64,000 nucleotides of DNA from Sinomonas sp. ASV322. GTDB taxonomy: Bacteria; Actinomycetota; Actinomycetes; Actinomycetales; Micrococcaceae. Each line of letters starts with the position of its first letter. Within the stretch, counting starts at the first letter, position 1. The notes under the pieces are model-generated. The model ran no database searches. It was given only the letters and a program-made list of their open reading frames with translations, and had not been told where the DNA came from. This document shows, one piece after another, positions 26,783 through 36,100 of this stretch. The stretch is from assembly GCF_030908245.1 (NCBI RefSeq), contig NZ_JAVFJJ010000001.1, positions 62,001 to 126,000 of the forward strand, written 5' to 3'. The translations under genes and the position numbers were made by a program.

Positions 26783-27943
26783 TCAGAGCTGCTCGAGCAG
26801 TCTCCTCGCGACGTCGTCCGGCGACGGCGTTGCGGCCACCTCCCCGGCGAGCCGGCGCGCCGCAGCGCGGTGCTCGCCGTCGTCGAGCAGCCGGGCCACT
26901 GACTCGGCGACCCCGTCGACGTCGAGCCCTGCCGCCCCAGACAGCCCCACTCCAGCGCGCTCGACCGCCTCTGCGTTGAAGAATTGGTCTGCTCCCTGCG
27001 GGACGATGAGCTGGGGCACCCCGTGTTCGACGGCGGCGAGCATCGTGCCGGAGCCGCCGTGGTGCACGATCGCGTCGAGCGTCGGGAGGAGTGCTGCCTG
27101 CGGGACGAAGCGGTGCAGCCGCACATTGTCCGGAACGTCCCCGAGGGCCGCAGGATCACCGGCGGGACCGCACGCGACGATGACCTCCGCCCCGGTGCTC
27201 GCCGCCCCCAGCACGGCCGTGCGCAGCGCGTCGACGGCGCCGAAAGAGACTGTCCCCAGCGTGACGAACACGCGTGGCCGGCCGTCCGCAGGCGGAGCCA
27301 TGAGTGAGGGGTCGGTCTCCGGCGCGGGCTCGCTCCACGCGGTGGTCCGCACGGGAATACGGGATTCCGGCGTCGACTCGGCGAGCGTCTGGAAGCTGGC
27401 TGGGAACGGGTCGATGTATCCCGCCCCGTCGAAGCCCATCGACGTCCCTGCGACCTCCCACGGCTTCCTCTCGTCGCCCTGGTCTGCGGCCAGAGCGACC
27501 GCGGGGAGACTCCCGAGGAACGGGGACCACTGCGTAATTCCGAAGGTGATCGCGCGGGCACCAAGCTCGTCCGCAACGAGCTTTGCCGCGGGGAACATCG
27601 TCTCGTAGATCACGAGATCGGGGGATTCCGTGGCCCATTGCTCGCGCAGCGTCGGCAGCGCTTGGCGCGCGATGACATTCCCGAAGAACGAGGGCACCCA
27701 GCGCTCACGGAAGTTGTCCCTGACCTCTGGGAACGTTGACATGACCTCGGCCGTGATGGCATCGAGCGTGGCTTCCTCGGGGAAGCCCACCCTCGTCGGG
27801 AAGTCGAGGCGGCCGTGGAACGGAGTGCCGACGGCGACGTGGACGTCGGCCCCGGCCCGCTGCAGCGCATACGCGAGCGGCATGAGCGGGTACAGGTGGC
27901 CATAGGCGGGGGCGGACGCGAGGGCGACTCTGGGAGGGGTCAT
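26783..27943 (-). CDS. Macrolide/UGT-type glycosyltransferase (GT1)
   Basis: A 386-residue GT-B enzyme. The N-terminal acceptor half starts RVALASAPAYGHLYPLMPLA, the usual GxGHxxP-like glycosyltransferase start. The C-terminal donor half carries HHGGSGTMLAAVEHGVPQLI and VPQGADQFFNAEAVER, the UDP/dTDP-sugar binding signature of the MGT family. Such enzymes glycosylate macrolides, flavonoids or lipids, sometimes as drug inactivation. The ATG at 27943 is preceded by a weak GGAG-like sequence. It follows the Fpg/Nei gene by 23 bases and is likely co-transcribed with it, although there is no functional link I can name. Confidence 0.87.
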   Translation of the reverse strand: MTPPRVALASAPAYGHLYPLMPLAYALQRAGADVHVAVGTPFHGRLDFPTRVGFPEEATLDAITAEVMSTFPEVRDNFRERWVPSFFGNVIARQALPTLREQWATESPDLVIYETMFPAAKLVADELGARAITFGITQWSPFLGSLPAVALAADQGDERKPWEVAGTSMGFDGAGYIDPFPASFQTLAESTPESRIPVRTTAWSEPAPETDPSLMAPPADGRPRVFVTLGTVSFGAVDALRTAVLGAASTGAEVIVACGPAGDPAALGDVPDNVRLHRFVPQAALLPTLDAIVHHGGSGTMLAAVEHGVPQLIVPQGADQFFNAEAVERAGVGLSGAAGLDVDGVAESVARLLDDGEHRAAARRLAGEVAATPSPDDVARRLLEQL

Positions 27944-27966
27944 GGCTCCTGCTCGGGGCGGATGGG

Positions 27967-28911
27967 CTACTTGAGGAACTTGGACGTCGTGCGGTCGGCG
28001 AGGATCTTCCCGCCGGTCTGGCACGTCGGGCAGTACTGGAGTGCGCTGTCGGAGAACGTGACCTCGCGGATGGTGTCCCCGCACACGGGGCACGCCTCGC
28101 CCGTCCTGCGGTGCACGCGCATGCTCGCACGCTTCTCGTCCTTGAGATCTTCGGGTGGCCGGCCGATTGCTTCCGCCGTTGCCCCCTCGAGGGTTTCGCG
28201 GAGCGCCGCGTAGAGCCGCGACGTCTCCTCGTCGTCGAGCGCCGACGCGACTGCGAACGGCGAGAGCTTCGCGACGTGGAGGATCTCGTCGCTGTACGCG
28301 TTCCCGATGCCCGCGATGATCTTCTGGTTCCGCAGGAGGCCCTTGATCTGCTGGCGCTTGTTCAGCAGCGAGCGGAACTTCTCGAGCGTGAACTCGTCCT
28401 CGAGCGGCTCGGGCCCCAGCTCGGCGATGGGAGGGACGTCCTCGAGCTTCCGCACGATCCATACCGCGAGCCGCTTCCACGTCCCAGCCTCGGTGAGATC
28501 GACGCCCGTGGTCTCCTCGCCCCGGACGAAGCCGAAGCGCGCCGCGGTGTAGCCTTTGCCGCGCGCCGGCGCAGGATCGGGCAGCTTGTCATTCACGCGC
28601 ACCCAGCCGCCCAGCGCGAGGTGGACGACGACGAGAAGCCGCCCCCCGCCGTCGTCCGCGCTGGTCCCTTCAGGCGAGCCAGGCGAGTGAGCCGGGTCGA
28701 GCGAATCTGCCGAGGCGGGCGCGAAGGTCAGGACGACGTACTTGCCGCGCCTCCCGACCGCCTCGACGCGCCGCCCTACAAGCTCGGTGTACGCGGGGTC
28801 CGCCGTCTTGAGGGCGTGGATCGAGGTGACGTACACGCGGTCGACGGTCGCTCCCGCGAGGCGGCCGTCGAGGAACGCCGCAAGAGCCGTGACTTCTGGA
28901 AGTTCGGGCAT
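27967..28911 (-). CDS. Fpg/Nei-family DNA glycosylase
   Basis: A 314-residue bifunctional DNA glycosylase/AP lyase for oxidised bases. The N-terminus PELPEVTALAAFL gives the catalytic Pro2 and Glu3 after Met removal. The H2TH region (about 170-215) includes NKRQQIKGLLRNQKIIAGIG NAY. The C-terminal zinc finger has CPVCGD and CPTCQTGGKI with the final Arg-containing loop reading ADRTTSKFLK. The branch (Fpg or Nei-like) is uncertain; the sequence GKYVVLTF and the long linker fit actinobacterial Nei2-like proteins. It is the first gene of a likely two-gene operon with the glycosyltransferase and is divergent from gcvH. Confidence 0.88.
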   Translation of the reverse strand: MPELPEVTALAAFLDGRLAGATVDRVYVTSIHALKTADPAYTELVGRRVEAVGRRGKYVVLTFAPASADSLDPAHSPGSPEGTSADDGGGRLLVVVHLALGGWVRVNDKLPDPAPARGKGYTAARFGFVRGEETTGVDLTEAGTWKRLAVWIVRKLEDVPPIAELGPEPLEDEFTLEKFRSLLNKRQQIKGLLRNQKIIAGIGNAYSDEILHVAKLSPFAVASALDDEETSRLYAALRETLEGATAEAIGRPPEDLKDEKRASMRVHRRTGEACPVCGDTIREVTFSDSALQYCPTCQTGGKILADRTTSKFLK

Positions 28912-29036
28912 GGCTGCCTTTCGTCCGCGCGCGATGAAGGCTCCCGCGATACATCCGGGCGCGTCCCGGGAGAGCCCCGCTCGTCATGACCCATCGTGGC
29001 AGAAAAAGTGCCCCGGAGCAGCGCAAACCTTGTGCC

Positions 29037-29042
29037 TATACT
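29037..29042 (+). promoter_or_regulatory. -10 box TATACT upstream of gcvH
   Basis: A close match to TATAAT about 58 bases before the gcvH ATG, with a TTGTGC sequence directly upstream giving an extended look. It probably drives the gcvH-garA-ftsR-bfn run. Confidence 0.5.
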
Positions 29043-29100
29043 TTCAGCGACATGGCCTCGGGCACCTCCGGCGGCCTCACGACCACGAAAGGCGAGCCCC

Positions 29101-29487
29101 ATGAGCAACGTCCCCGCCGAACTCTCCTACACGGCCGAGCACGAGTGGATCTCCGCCGCGGACGGCGACGGCGTCGTGCGCGTGGGCATCACCGATTTCG
29201 CCCAGGACGCACTCGGCGACGTCGTGTACGTCCAGATGCCCGAGGTCGGCACCGAGGTGGCGGCGAGCGCCGTCGTCGGCGAGGTCGAGTCGACCAAGAG
29301 CGTGAGCGATATCTACGCGCCCGTGAGCGGCACGGTCGTGGCGCGCAATGAGGCGCTCGACGCCGATCCGGCCCTCGTGAACTCGGACCCCTACGGCGAG
29401 GGCTGGCTCATCGACGTCAAGCTCAAGGACCCCTCCGAGGTCGCCGATCTGCTCAGTGCATCGCAGTACGAACAGCAGGTAGGGTAG
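29101..29487 (+). CDS. gcvH: Glycine cleavage system H protein
   Basis: A 128-residue lipoyl carrier protein of the glycine cleavage system. The lipoylated Lys lies in VGEVESTKSVSDIYAP (about residue 62-63), and the fold signature GITDFAQDALGDVVYVQMPE is complete. Length is normal for the family. Other glycine cleavage genes (P and T) are not adjacent. It heads a run of five genes whose order matches gcvH-garA-Rv1828-Rv1829-Rv1830 of Mycobacterium tuberculosis. The start ATG 29101 follows CGAGCCCC, with no strong ribosome binding site. Confidence 0.96.
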   Translation: MSNVPAELSYTAEHEWISAADGDGVVRVGITDFAQDALGDVVYVQMPEVGTEVAASAVVGEVESTKSVSDIYAPVSGTVVARNEALDADPALVNSDPYGEGWLIDVKLKDPSEVADLLSASQYEQQVG

Positions 29488-29517
29488 ACGACGGGGAAAG
29501 ATCAACGAGGAGGAACG

Positions 29518-30006
29518 ATGGGGACCGAGGAGCGTCGCGGGTTCGACGCCGGGGAAGCCACGCAGCGCAACATCTCGGCGTCCGAAACGACGTCGATCCA
29601 TTTGCCGCCGCTTGTCCCAGAGTCGACGGGTGCCCGCCAGCTCACGGCCGAGGAGGCCGCCGCCATCGCGGCCCTCCCGCGCGGTTCGGCCCTCCTCATC
29701 GCCCACTCCGGCCCCAACGCGGGAGCCCGCTTCCTGCTCGACTCCGACACGACGACGGCGGGACGGCATCCGAACGCGGACATCTTCCTCGACGACGTCA
29801 CCGTCTCGCGCCGCCATGCGGAGTTCCGGCGCACGGGCGAGGGCAGCTTCGAGGTCGTCGACGCGGGGAGCCTCAACGGCACCTATGTGAATCACGACCG
29901 CGTCGACAGCGTTGCGCTGCGCACGGGCTCCGAGGTGCAGATCGGCAAGTTCCGGCTCACGTTCTACTTGAGCCCTGCGTCGAGCTCGGCGAGGCACACC
30001 GCCTAG
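29518..30006 (+). CDS. garA: FHA-domain metabolic regulator GarA/OdhI
   Basis: A 162-residue forkhead-associated protein. In mycobacteria and corynebacteria GarA/OdhI inhibits 2-oxoglutarate dehydrogenase and related enzymes until phosphorylated by PknB or PknG. Both parts are visible: an N-terminal ETTSIHLPP motif (about 23-31) with the conserved Thr-Thr phosphorylation site, and the FHA domain (about 55-150) with TAGRHPNADIFLDDVTVSRR HAEF and GSLNGTYVN. It lies 30 bases after gcvH, after GGAGGAACG. A glutamate- and nitrogen-linked control role is expected from the family. Confidence 0.93.
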   Translation: MGTEERRGFDAGEATQRNISASETTSIHLPPLVPESTGARQLTAEEAAAIAALPRGSALLIAHSGPNAGARFLLDSDTTTAGRHPNADIFLDDVTVSRRHAEFRRTGEGSFEVVDAGSLNGTYVNHDRVDSVALRTGSEVQIGKFRLTFYLSPASSSARHTA

Positions 30007-30015
30007 GGGGCGCGC

Positions 30016-30741
30016 ATGGCACTCGCCCATTCGGAGCGCAGAGGGACGTCCTCCCTCAACATCGGAGAGGTGCTCGCCGCGCTGGCCGAGGAGTTTCCGA
30101 GCATGACCGCCTCCAAGATCCGGTTCCTCGAGGAGAAGGGGCTCATCTCGCCCCAGCGCACCTCCGCGGGCTATCGGCAGTACGGCGACGGCGACGTCGA
30201 GCGGCTCCGGTTCGTGCTTGCCCTTCAGCGGGATCAGTATCTTCCGCTCAAGGTCATCAAGGACTATCTCGACGCCATCGATCGCGGTGAGCGCCCCGAG
30301 AACGTCCCCGGCGGCCTGACGCTCGCGCCGCGCGCGGTGAACGACGACGTGGCCGCAGAGCTCGGCGGGAACCGCGCGCGCTCGCTATCGGGGGAGCAGC
30401 TCCGGGCCGAGTCCGGCGCGAGTGCGACCCTCGTCGAGACGCTCGTGAGCTACGGCCTCATCGTCTCCGAGAACGGCCGCTACGACGAGCACGCGCTGCA
30501 GGTCGCCCGCGCGTGCGTCCAGCTCGAGTCCCACGGCATCGAACCGAGGCATCTCGGACCCTTTCGCGCAGCTGCGGAGCGCGAGTTCGGGCTCGTCGAG
30601 CGCGCGATCGCCCCGATTGCGTCGCGGCGCGACGAGGCGTCGAGGGCGCGATCGGCTGAGGCTGCGCGCGAGATCAGCGATCTGTGCCTCACCTTGCACA
30701 GGGCTCTTGTCCACGGCCGTATTTCCAGGATGGAGGGGTGA
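30016..30741 (+). CDS. ftsR: MerR-family regulator FtsR
   Basis: A 241-residue MerR-type regulator, the orthologue by sequence and position of Rv1828 and of corynebacterial FtsR, which activates ftsZ. The helix-turn-helix is LNIGEVLAALAEEFPSMTAS, KIRFLEEKGLISPQRTSAGY, RQYGDGDVERL (about 14-70), with a winged helix and a long C-terminal helical domain. Unlike classical MerR proteins there is no metal-binding Cys. It follows garA by nine bases and its stop overlaps the next start (TGATG). A role in division gene control is inherited from the family; the dcw cluster lies in the same window but ftsZ itself is beyond it. Confidence 0.88.
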   Translation: MALAHSERRGTSSLNIGEVLAALAEEFPSMTASKIRFLEEKGLISPQRTSAGYRQYGDGDVERLRFVLALQRDQYLPLKVIKDYLDAIDRGERPENVPGGLTLAPRAVNDDVAAELGGNRARSLSGEQLRAESGASATLVETLVSYGLIVSENGRYDEHALQVARACVQLESHGIEPRHLGPFRAAAEREFGLVERAIAPIASRRDEASRARSAEAAREISDLCLTLHRALVHGRISRMEG

Positions 30742-31247
30742 TGATCGAAGTTGAGGTAGTCGGTGTCCGCATCGAGCTTCCGTCCAACCAGCCCCTCGTG
30801 CTCCTCCGCGAGAAGCACGGGGAACGCCACCTTCCGATCTGGATCGGCACGGCGGAGGCGAGCGCGATCGCCCTCGCCCAGCAGCACGTCGTCCCGCCAC
30901 GGCCGCTCACCCACGACCTTCTCGTGAATGTCGTCCACGGCCTCGGCCGGCAAGTTGTCAGCGCCACGATCGTCGCTGTCCAGGACAGCGTCTTCTATGC
31001 GCAGCTCGGCTTCGATGACGGAACGGTCATCGAGTCCCGGGCGTCGGACGCGCTGGCCGTCGCCCTGCGCGTCAACTGCCATATCTGGTGCGCCGACGCG
31101 GTCCTCGAGGAAGCGGGCGTGCAGCTCGCCGAGGGCAGCGAGGAGGGCACGGAGGAGGCCGCGCCGAGTTCGGACGAGGAGGAGACGGAGATGCGCAGAT
31201 TCCGGGAGTTCCTCGCCGACGTCGAGCCCGAGGATTTCGACGAGTAG
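30741..31247 (+). CDS. Bifunctional nuclease family protein (DUF151)
   Basis: A 168-residue protein of the BFN/DUF151 family (Rv1829 orthologue by position). The core IELPSNQPLVLLREKHGERH, LPIWIGTAEASAIALAQQHV and RASDALAVALRVNCHIW is complete, and an acidic tail follows (EEGTEEAAPSSDEEETE). Members have RNase and DNase activity in plants; the bacterial role is unclear. Its ATG at 30741 overlaps the stop of ftsR, so it is translationally coupled to that regulator. Confidence 0.9.
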   Translation: MIEVEVVGVRIELPSNQPLVLLREKHGERHLPIWIGTAEASAIALAQQHVVPPRPLTHDLLVNVVHGLGRQVVSATIVAVQDSVFYAQLGFDDGTVIESRASDALAVALRVNCHIWCADAVLEEAGVQLAEGSEEGTEEAAPSSDEEETEMRRFREFLADVEPEDFDE

Positions 31248-31372
31248 TCCGACACGGCTGCCGCTTGAGGCCAGGGTCTTTGATTTCGGTTGCCCGCCCC
31301 TCTAACGTCGTGGGTGGACGCTCCCATTGCATCCCCGGCTTGCGCGGGCGACACTTGAAGGTGCACTGATGG

Positions 31373-31384
31373 CTGTAATTACAG
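31373..31384. promoter_or_regulatory. 12-bp perfect palindrome, operator candidate
   Basis: CTGTAATTACAG is a perfect palindrome 73 bases before the MerR-type gene, in an otherwise GC-rich gap (31248-31456). CACTG on the left and CAGTG on the right extend the symmetry loosely. TTGAAG at about 31355 could be a -35 box. MerR proteins bind such dyads in their own promoters, so autoregulation by the following gene is plausible. Confidence 0.45.
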
Positions 31385-31456
31385 TGCTGCGCTTCGGTCG
31401 CCTCCCTCTCCTGGGCGGTGCGGTATCCCCCAGGGGAGCGAGAGAAGGAGGGTGAC

Positions 31457-32050
31457 GTGAGTCCCAAGGGCGAGTCGGGAAAGCTGCATCAGATCAGCGG
31501 CCCCGGTCTTGATGTCCCGGTCGGCGAGCAGGGCCTTTTGTTCAACGAGGACCTGCCCGTGCTCGACGAGGAGGCAGGCTACCGTGGCCCTACCGCGTGC
31601 AAGGCGGCTGGCATCACGTACCGCCAGCTCGACTACTGGGCACGCACGGGCCTCGTCGAACCGACGGTGCGAGGCGCGGCCGGAAGCGGTTCGCAGCGTC
31701 TCTACGGATTCCGCGACATCCTCGTGCTCAAGGTCGTCAAGCGGCTTCTTGACACGGGTGTTTCCCTCCAGCAGATTCGCATCGCCGTCGGCCACCTGCG
31801 CGAACGCGGCGTCGACGACCTCGCCCAGATCACTCTCATGAGCGACGGCGCCTCGGTCTACGAATGCACGTCGGCAGACGAGGTGATCGACCTCGTCCAG
31901 GGTGGGCAGGGCGTGTTCGGGATCGCCGTCGGCCGCGTGTGGCGCGAGGTCGAGGGCAGCCTTGCAGAGCTTCCGAGCGAGCATGCCGAAGACCAGACTT
32001 TCCCGGGCGACGAGCTGAGCCGCCGTCGCGCCGCCCGCAAGACGGGCTGA
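31457..32050 (+). CDS. MerR-family transcriptional regulator (Rv1830-like)
   Basis: A 197-residue regulator. The MerR DNA-binding region reads YRGPTACKAAGITYRQLDYW, ARTGLVEPTVR, SQRLYGFRDILVLKVVKRLL (about 50-110), followed by helices that likely mediate dimerisation (VSLQQIRIAVGHLRERG). No effector-binding Cys or GyrI-like domain is present. GTG 31457 follows GAAGGAGGGTGAC, an excellent ribosome binding site. It completes the Rv1826-1830-like run and has its own gap with a palindrome upstream. Targets are unknown. Confidence 0.88.
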   Translation: MSPKGESGKLHQISGPGLDVPVGEQGLLFNEDLPVLDEEAGYRGPTACKAAGITYRQLDYWARTGLVEPTVRGAAGSGSQRLYGFRDILVLKVVKRLLDTGVSLQQIRIAVGHLRERGVDDLAQITLMSDGASVYECTSADEVIDLVQGGQGVFGIAVGRVWREVEGSLAELPSEHAEDQTFPGDELSRRRAARKTG

Positions 32051-32085
32051 GCGCGAACGACGACGGCGGAGCTCCCCAAGAGCAC

Positions 32086-32114
32086 AAAGGGCACCCCGCG
32101 AGGGGTGCCCTTTT
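32086..32114. terminator. Intrinsic terminator between convergent genes
   Basis: AAAGGGCACCCC-GCGA-GGGGTGCCCTTTT forms a perfect 12-bp stem with a four-base loop and T-run on both strands, so it can stop transcription from the MerR-type gene and from the opposing parA. Confidence 0.85.
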
Positions 32115-32152
32115 CATGCCCCGTGGTTCTCGCGCCGCAGGGGCGCGGCCCG

Positions 32153-32989
32153 TCAGCGCGAGGTGCGCGGCCGGAACTCGCGGCTCTGCTTGATGACCTC
32201 GGCGAGGAGTTCGTCGTAGAGGGCAGCGGTGTTGCGGGCTGCTTCCCCAGGCCAGTGGTGCACGGAGTGCGCGGCGCCCTGGATCTGCTGCCAGTTGGCG
32301 AGCTCCGGAATCGTCGGCGTGAGCATGAGCGGACCGAACATCTGCTTCATCTCCTCGAGCCGGTACGTGTGCTCGGTCGATGACGGCCGAACCCTGTTCG
32401 CGATGATTCCGGCGGGGGCGAGCTTGGGGGCGAACTCCTGGCGGAACACCTGGATCGCGCGCATGGTGCGCTCGGTTCCGGCGACGGAGAACAGGCCGGG
32501 CTCGGCGACCAGCAGCACGCGGTTGCTCGCATTCCACGCCATCCGGGTGAGCCCGTTGAGCGACGGCGGGCAGTCGATGAGCACGAGGTCGTACCCGTCG
32601 ATGCCGTCCAGGACGGCGGAGAGCCTCTTGAGGTCGCGGCGGCCCAGGTCGGGACGGTCGTAGACGCTGCTGAGCGAACCGCCGAACGCGACGTCGAGCA
32701 CGCGGTTCTTCTTCCCATCGAGCGTTGCCGCCCGGTTCACCCAGGTGCTGCTCACGACGTTGTCGGCGAGCCGGGCCCGACGGGGGGCCTTGAGCAGCCG
32801 GGCGACCTCAAGCTTGCCGTCGGCGGCCACGCCGAGGGCGGTCGAAGCGTCAGCATGCGGATCGAGGTCGACGACGAGGGTCGGGATCCCGGCGGCGAGG
32901 GCTGCCGACGCCAGGCCCGTGGTCACAGACGTCTTCCCGACCCCGCCCTTGAGGCTGCTGATGCTGACTACTTGCACTGGAGAATCCAC
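32153..32989 (-). CDS. ParA-family ATPase
   Basis: A 278-residue ParA/Soj-like ATPase. The deviant Walker A KGGVGKTS (about 14-21), Walker A' DLDPHADAS and Walker B LVLIDCPPSL are all present. A ParB gene does not adjoin, so this is not the chromosomal parAB pair; it lies alone, opposite pyruvate carboxylase. Solitary ParA-like proteins position chromosomes, plasmids or protein clusters. The start is GTG 32989; an internal GTG five codons later is an alternative. Confidence 0.88.
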   Translation of the reverse strand: MDSPVQVVSISSLKGGVGKTSVTTGLASAALAAGIPTLVVDLDPHADASTALGVAADGKLEVARLLKAPRRARLADNVVSSTWVNRAATLDGKKNRVLDVAFGGSLSSVYDRPDLGRRDLKRLSAVLDGIDGYDLVLIDCPPSLNGLTRMAWNASNRVLLVAEPGLFSVAGTERTMRAIQVFRQEFAPKLAPAGIIANRVRPSSTEHTYRLEEMKQMFGPLMLTPTIPELANWQQIQGAAHSVHHWPGEAARNTAALYDELLAEVIKQSREFRPRTSR

Positions 32990-33190
32990 TACCTATCCGC
33001 TGGCCGACTCCCCACCATCTTAGTGGCCATCGGGCCCAGCTTCGGCCGAACGCGGGGGCGTGCCGAAGGCCGGACGTTACACTATCGGTCGTACGTGATT
33101 CCGACCACAGCGGGTTGAGTTGCTAGTTTTCTCGCATAGAGACTAGGCACCACCTAGCCAGACCCCTCAGTGCCCCTATCAGGAGTCGAA

Positions 33191-36100
33191 GTGTTCTCGA
33201 AAATTCTGGTAGCCAACCGCGGTGAGATCGCCATCCGGGCTTTCCGCGCAGGCTACGAACTCGGTGCCAAGACAGTCGCCGTCTTCCCGTACGAAGACCG
33301 CAATTCCATCCACCGCCAGAAGGCGGACGAGGCCTATCTCATCGGCGAGGAAGGCCACCCGGTCCGCGCATACCTCGATATCGACGAGATCGTCCGCGTT
33401 GCCAAGGAAGCCGGCGCGGACGCGATCTACCCCGGATACGGATTCCTCTCCGAGAACCAGGGACTCGCCCGCGCGGCCGCAGCAGCGGGCATCACGTTTG
33501 TGGGCCCGCCGGCCGAAGTCCTCGAGCTCGCGGGCCACAAGGTCCACGCCCTCGAGGCCGCGCGCAAGGCGGGCATCCCGGTCCTCAAGTCGAGCGCACC
33601 GAGCTCGGATGCTGAGACGCTCCTCGCGGCGGCCGACGCGATCGGCTTCCCGATCTTCGTCAAGGCCGTCGCGGGCGGCGGCGGGCGCGGCATGCGCCGC
33701 GTCGATACGCGCGAGGCCCTCCCGGAGGCCCTCAACGCGGCGATGCGCGAGGCTGACGCCGCGTTCGGCGATCCGACCGTGTTCCTCGAGCAGGCGGTCC
33801 TCCGCCCGCGCCACATCGAGGTCCAGGTCCTCGCCGATGCCGAGGGCAACGTCGTGCACCTCTTCGAGCGCGACTGTTCGCTCCAGCGCCGCCATCAGAA
33901 GGTCATCGAGATCGCGCCCGCGCCGCAGCTCGACGAGTCGATCCGCCAGGCGCTGTACGCGGACGCCGTGAAGTTCGCGAAGGCGCTCGGCTACGTCAAC
34001 GCGGGCACGGTCGAGTTCCTCGTCGACACGGTGGGCGAGCGGGCCGGCCAGCACGTGTTCATCGAGATGAACCCGCGCATCCAGGTCGAACACACGGTGA
34101 CCGAGGAGGTCACCGACGTGGACCTCGTCCAGGCCCAGCTGCGCATCGCGTCGGGGGAGACGCTCGCCGACCTCGGCCTCACCCAGGATTCGATTCAGCT
34201 CAAGGGTGCGGCCCTCCAATGCCGCATCACGACGGAGGACCCGGCCAACGGCTTCCGTCCCGACGTCGGGAAGATCACGGGCTACCGCTCGGCCGGCGGC
34301 GCGGGCGTCCGCCTCGACGGCGGCACCGTGTACCAGGGTGCCGAGATCAGCCCGCACTTCGACTCGATGCTCGTCAAGCTCACGTGCCGCGGCCGCGACT
34401 ACGCAACCGCCGTCAAGCGCGCCCGCCGCGCCCTCGCCGAGTTCCGCATCCGCGGCGTCTCCACGAACATCCCGTTCCTTCAGGCCGTGCTCGATGACCC
34501 GGCGTTCGTCGCGGGCAACGTTGCGACGTCGTTCATCGACGAGCGCCCCGAACTGCTCCGCGCGCGCAGCTCCGCGGACCGCGGCACGAAGCTCCTCACG
34601 TGGCTCGCGGACGTCACGGTCAACAAGCCCAACGGGGAGCTGACGGTCCACGCCGACCCGCGCGCCAAGCTTCCCGCCGTCGATCCCTCGCTCGCGCCCG
34701 CGGGGTCGCGTCAGCGGCTCCTCGAGCTCGGCCCCGAGGGCTTCGCGAAGGCGTTGCGCGAGCAGAACGCCGTCGCCGTGACCGATACGACGTTCCGCGA
34801 CGCGCACCAGTCGCTCCTTGCGACGCGCGTCCGCACCCGCGACCTCGTCGCGGCCGGACCTGCCGTCTCGGTCCTGACTCCCCAGCTCCTTTCGGTCGAG
34901 GCGTGGGGCGGCGCGACGTACGACGTCGCCCTCCGCTTCCTCGGCGAGGACCCGTGGCAGCGCCTCGCGGCGCTCCGCAAGGCGATCCCGAACGTGTGCC
35001 TCCAGATGCTGCTCCGCGGCCGGAACACGGTTGGCTACACGCCGTATCCCGAGGAGGTCACGGACGCCTTCGTCAAGGAGGCTGCCGAGACCGGCATTGA
35101 CATCTTCCGGATCTTCGACGCCCTCAACGACGTCAACCAGATGGCCCCGGCCATCCGCGCGGTCCGGGCGACGGGCACGGCCGTGGCCGAGGTCGCCCTG
35201 TGCTACACGGGCGATCTCCTCAACCCGAACGAGTCCCTGTACACGCTCGACTACTACCTCGATCTCGCGCAGAAGATCGTCGACGCGGGCGCCCACATCC
35301 TCGCGATCAAGGACATGGCCGGCCTTCTGCGCCCGGCCGCCGCGGCGAAGCTTGTCGCCGCCCTGCGCGAGCGCTTTGACCTCCCGGTCCACCTGCACAC
35401 GCACGACACCGCGGGCGGCCAGCTCGCGACGCTCCTCGCGGCCGTCGACGCGGGCGTCGACGCCGTCGACGTCGCGTCCGCGTCGCTCGCCGGCACCACG
35501 AGCCAGCCGCCCGCGTCGGCGCTCGTCGCCGCGCTCGCGCACACTCCGCGGGACACGGGGATCTCCCTCGAGGGCGTGAGCGCGCTTGAGCCGTACTGGG
35601 AGGCCGTGCGCCGCGTCTACGCGCCGTTCGAGTCGGGACTTCCGGGGCCGACGGGCCGCGTCTACCGCCACGAGATCCCGGGCGGCCAGCTCTCGAACCT
35701 GCGTCAGCAGGCCATCGCGTTGGGCTTGGGGGAGCGCTTCGAGGCCATCGAGGACATGTACACGGCGGCGGACCGGATCTTGGGCCGCCTCGTCAAGGTG
35801 ACGCCGTCGTCGAAGGTCGTGGGAGACCTCGCGCTGCACCTCGTGGGACTCAACGCTGATCCGAAGGACTTCCAAGAGAATCCGCAGAAGTACGACATCC
35901 CGGACTCGGTTGTCGGCTTCCTCGGCGGCGAACTCGGGGACCCGCCCGGGGGCTGGCCCGAGCCCTTCCGCACGAAGGCGCTCCAAGGCCGTACGGTGAA
36001 GGTTCGCGAGGAGACTCTGAGCCCGGAGGACTCGGAGGCCCTGAGCGGCGATTCCGCAACGCGGCGCGCGACGCTCAATCGGCTCCTCTTCCCCGGCCCG

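Noticed and set aside
32153-32989. ParA as part of the chromosomal parABS system
   Set aside because: No ParB gene or parS-like repeats adjoin, and the gene lies beside pyruvate carboxylase, away from the origin genes.
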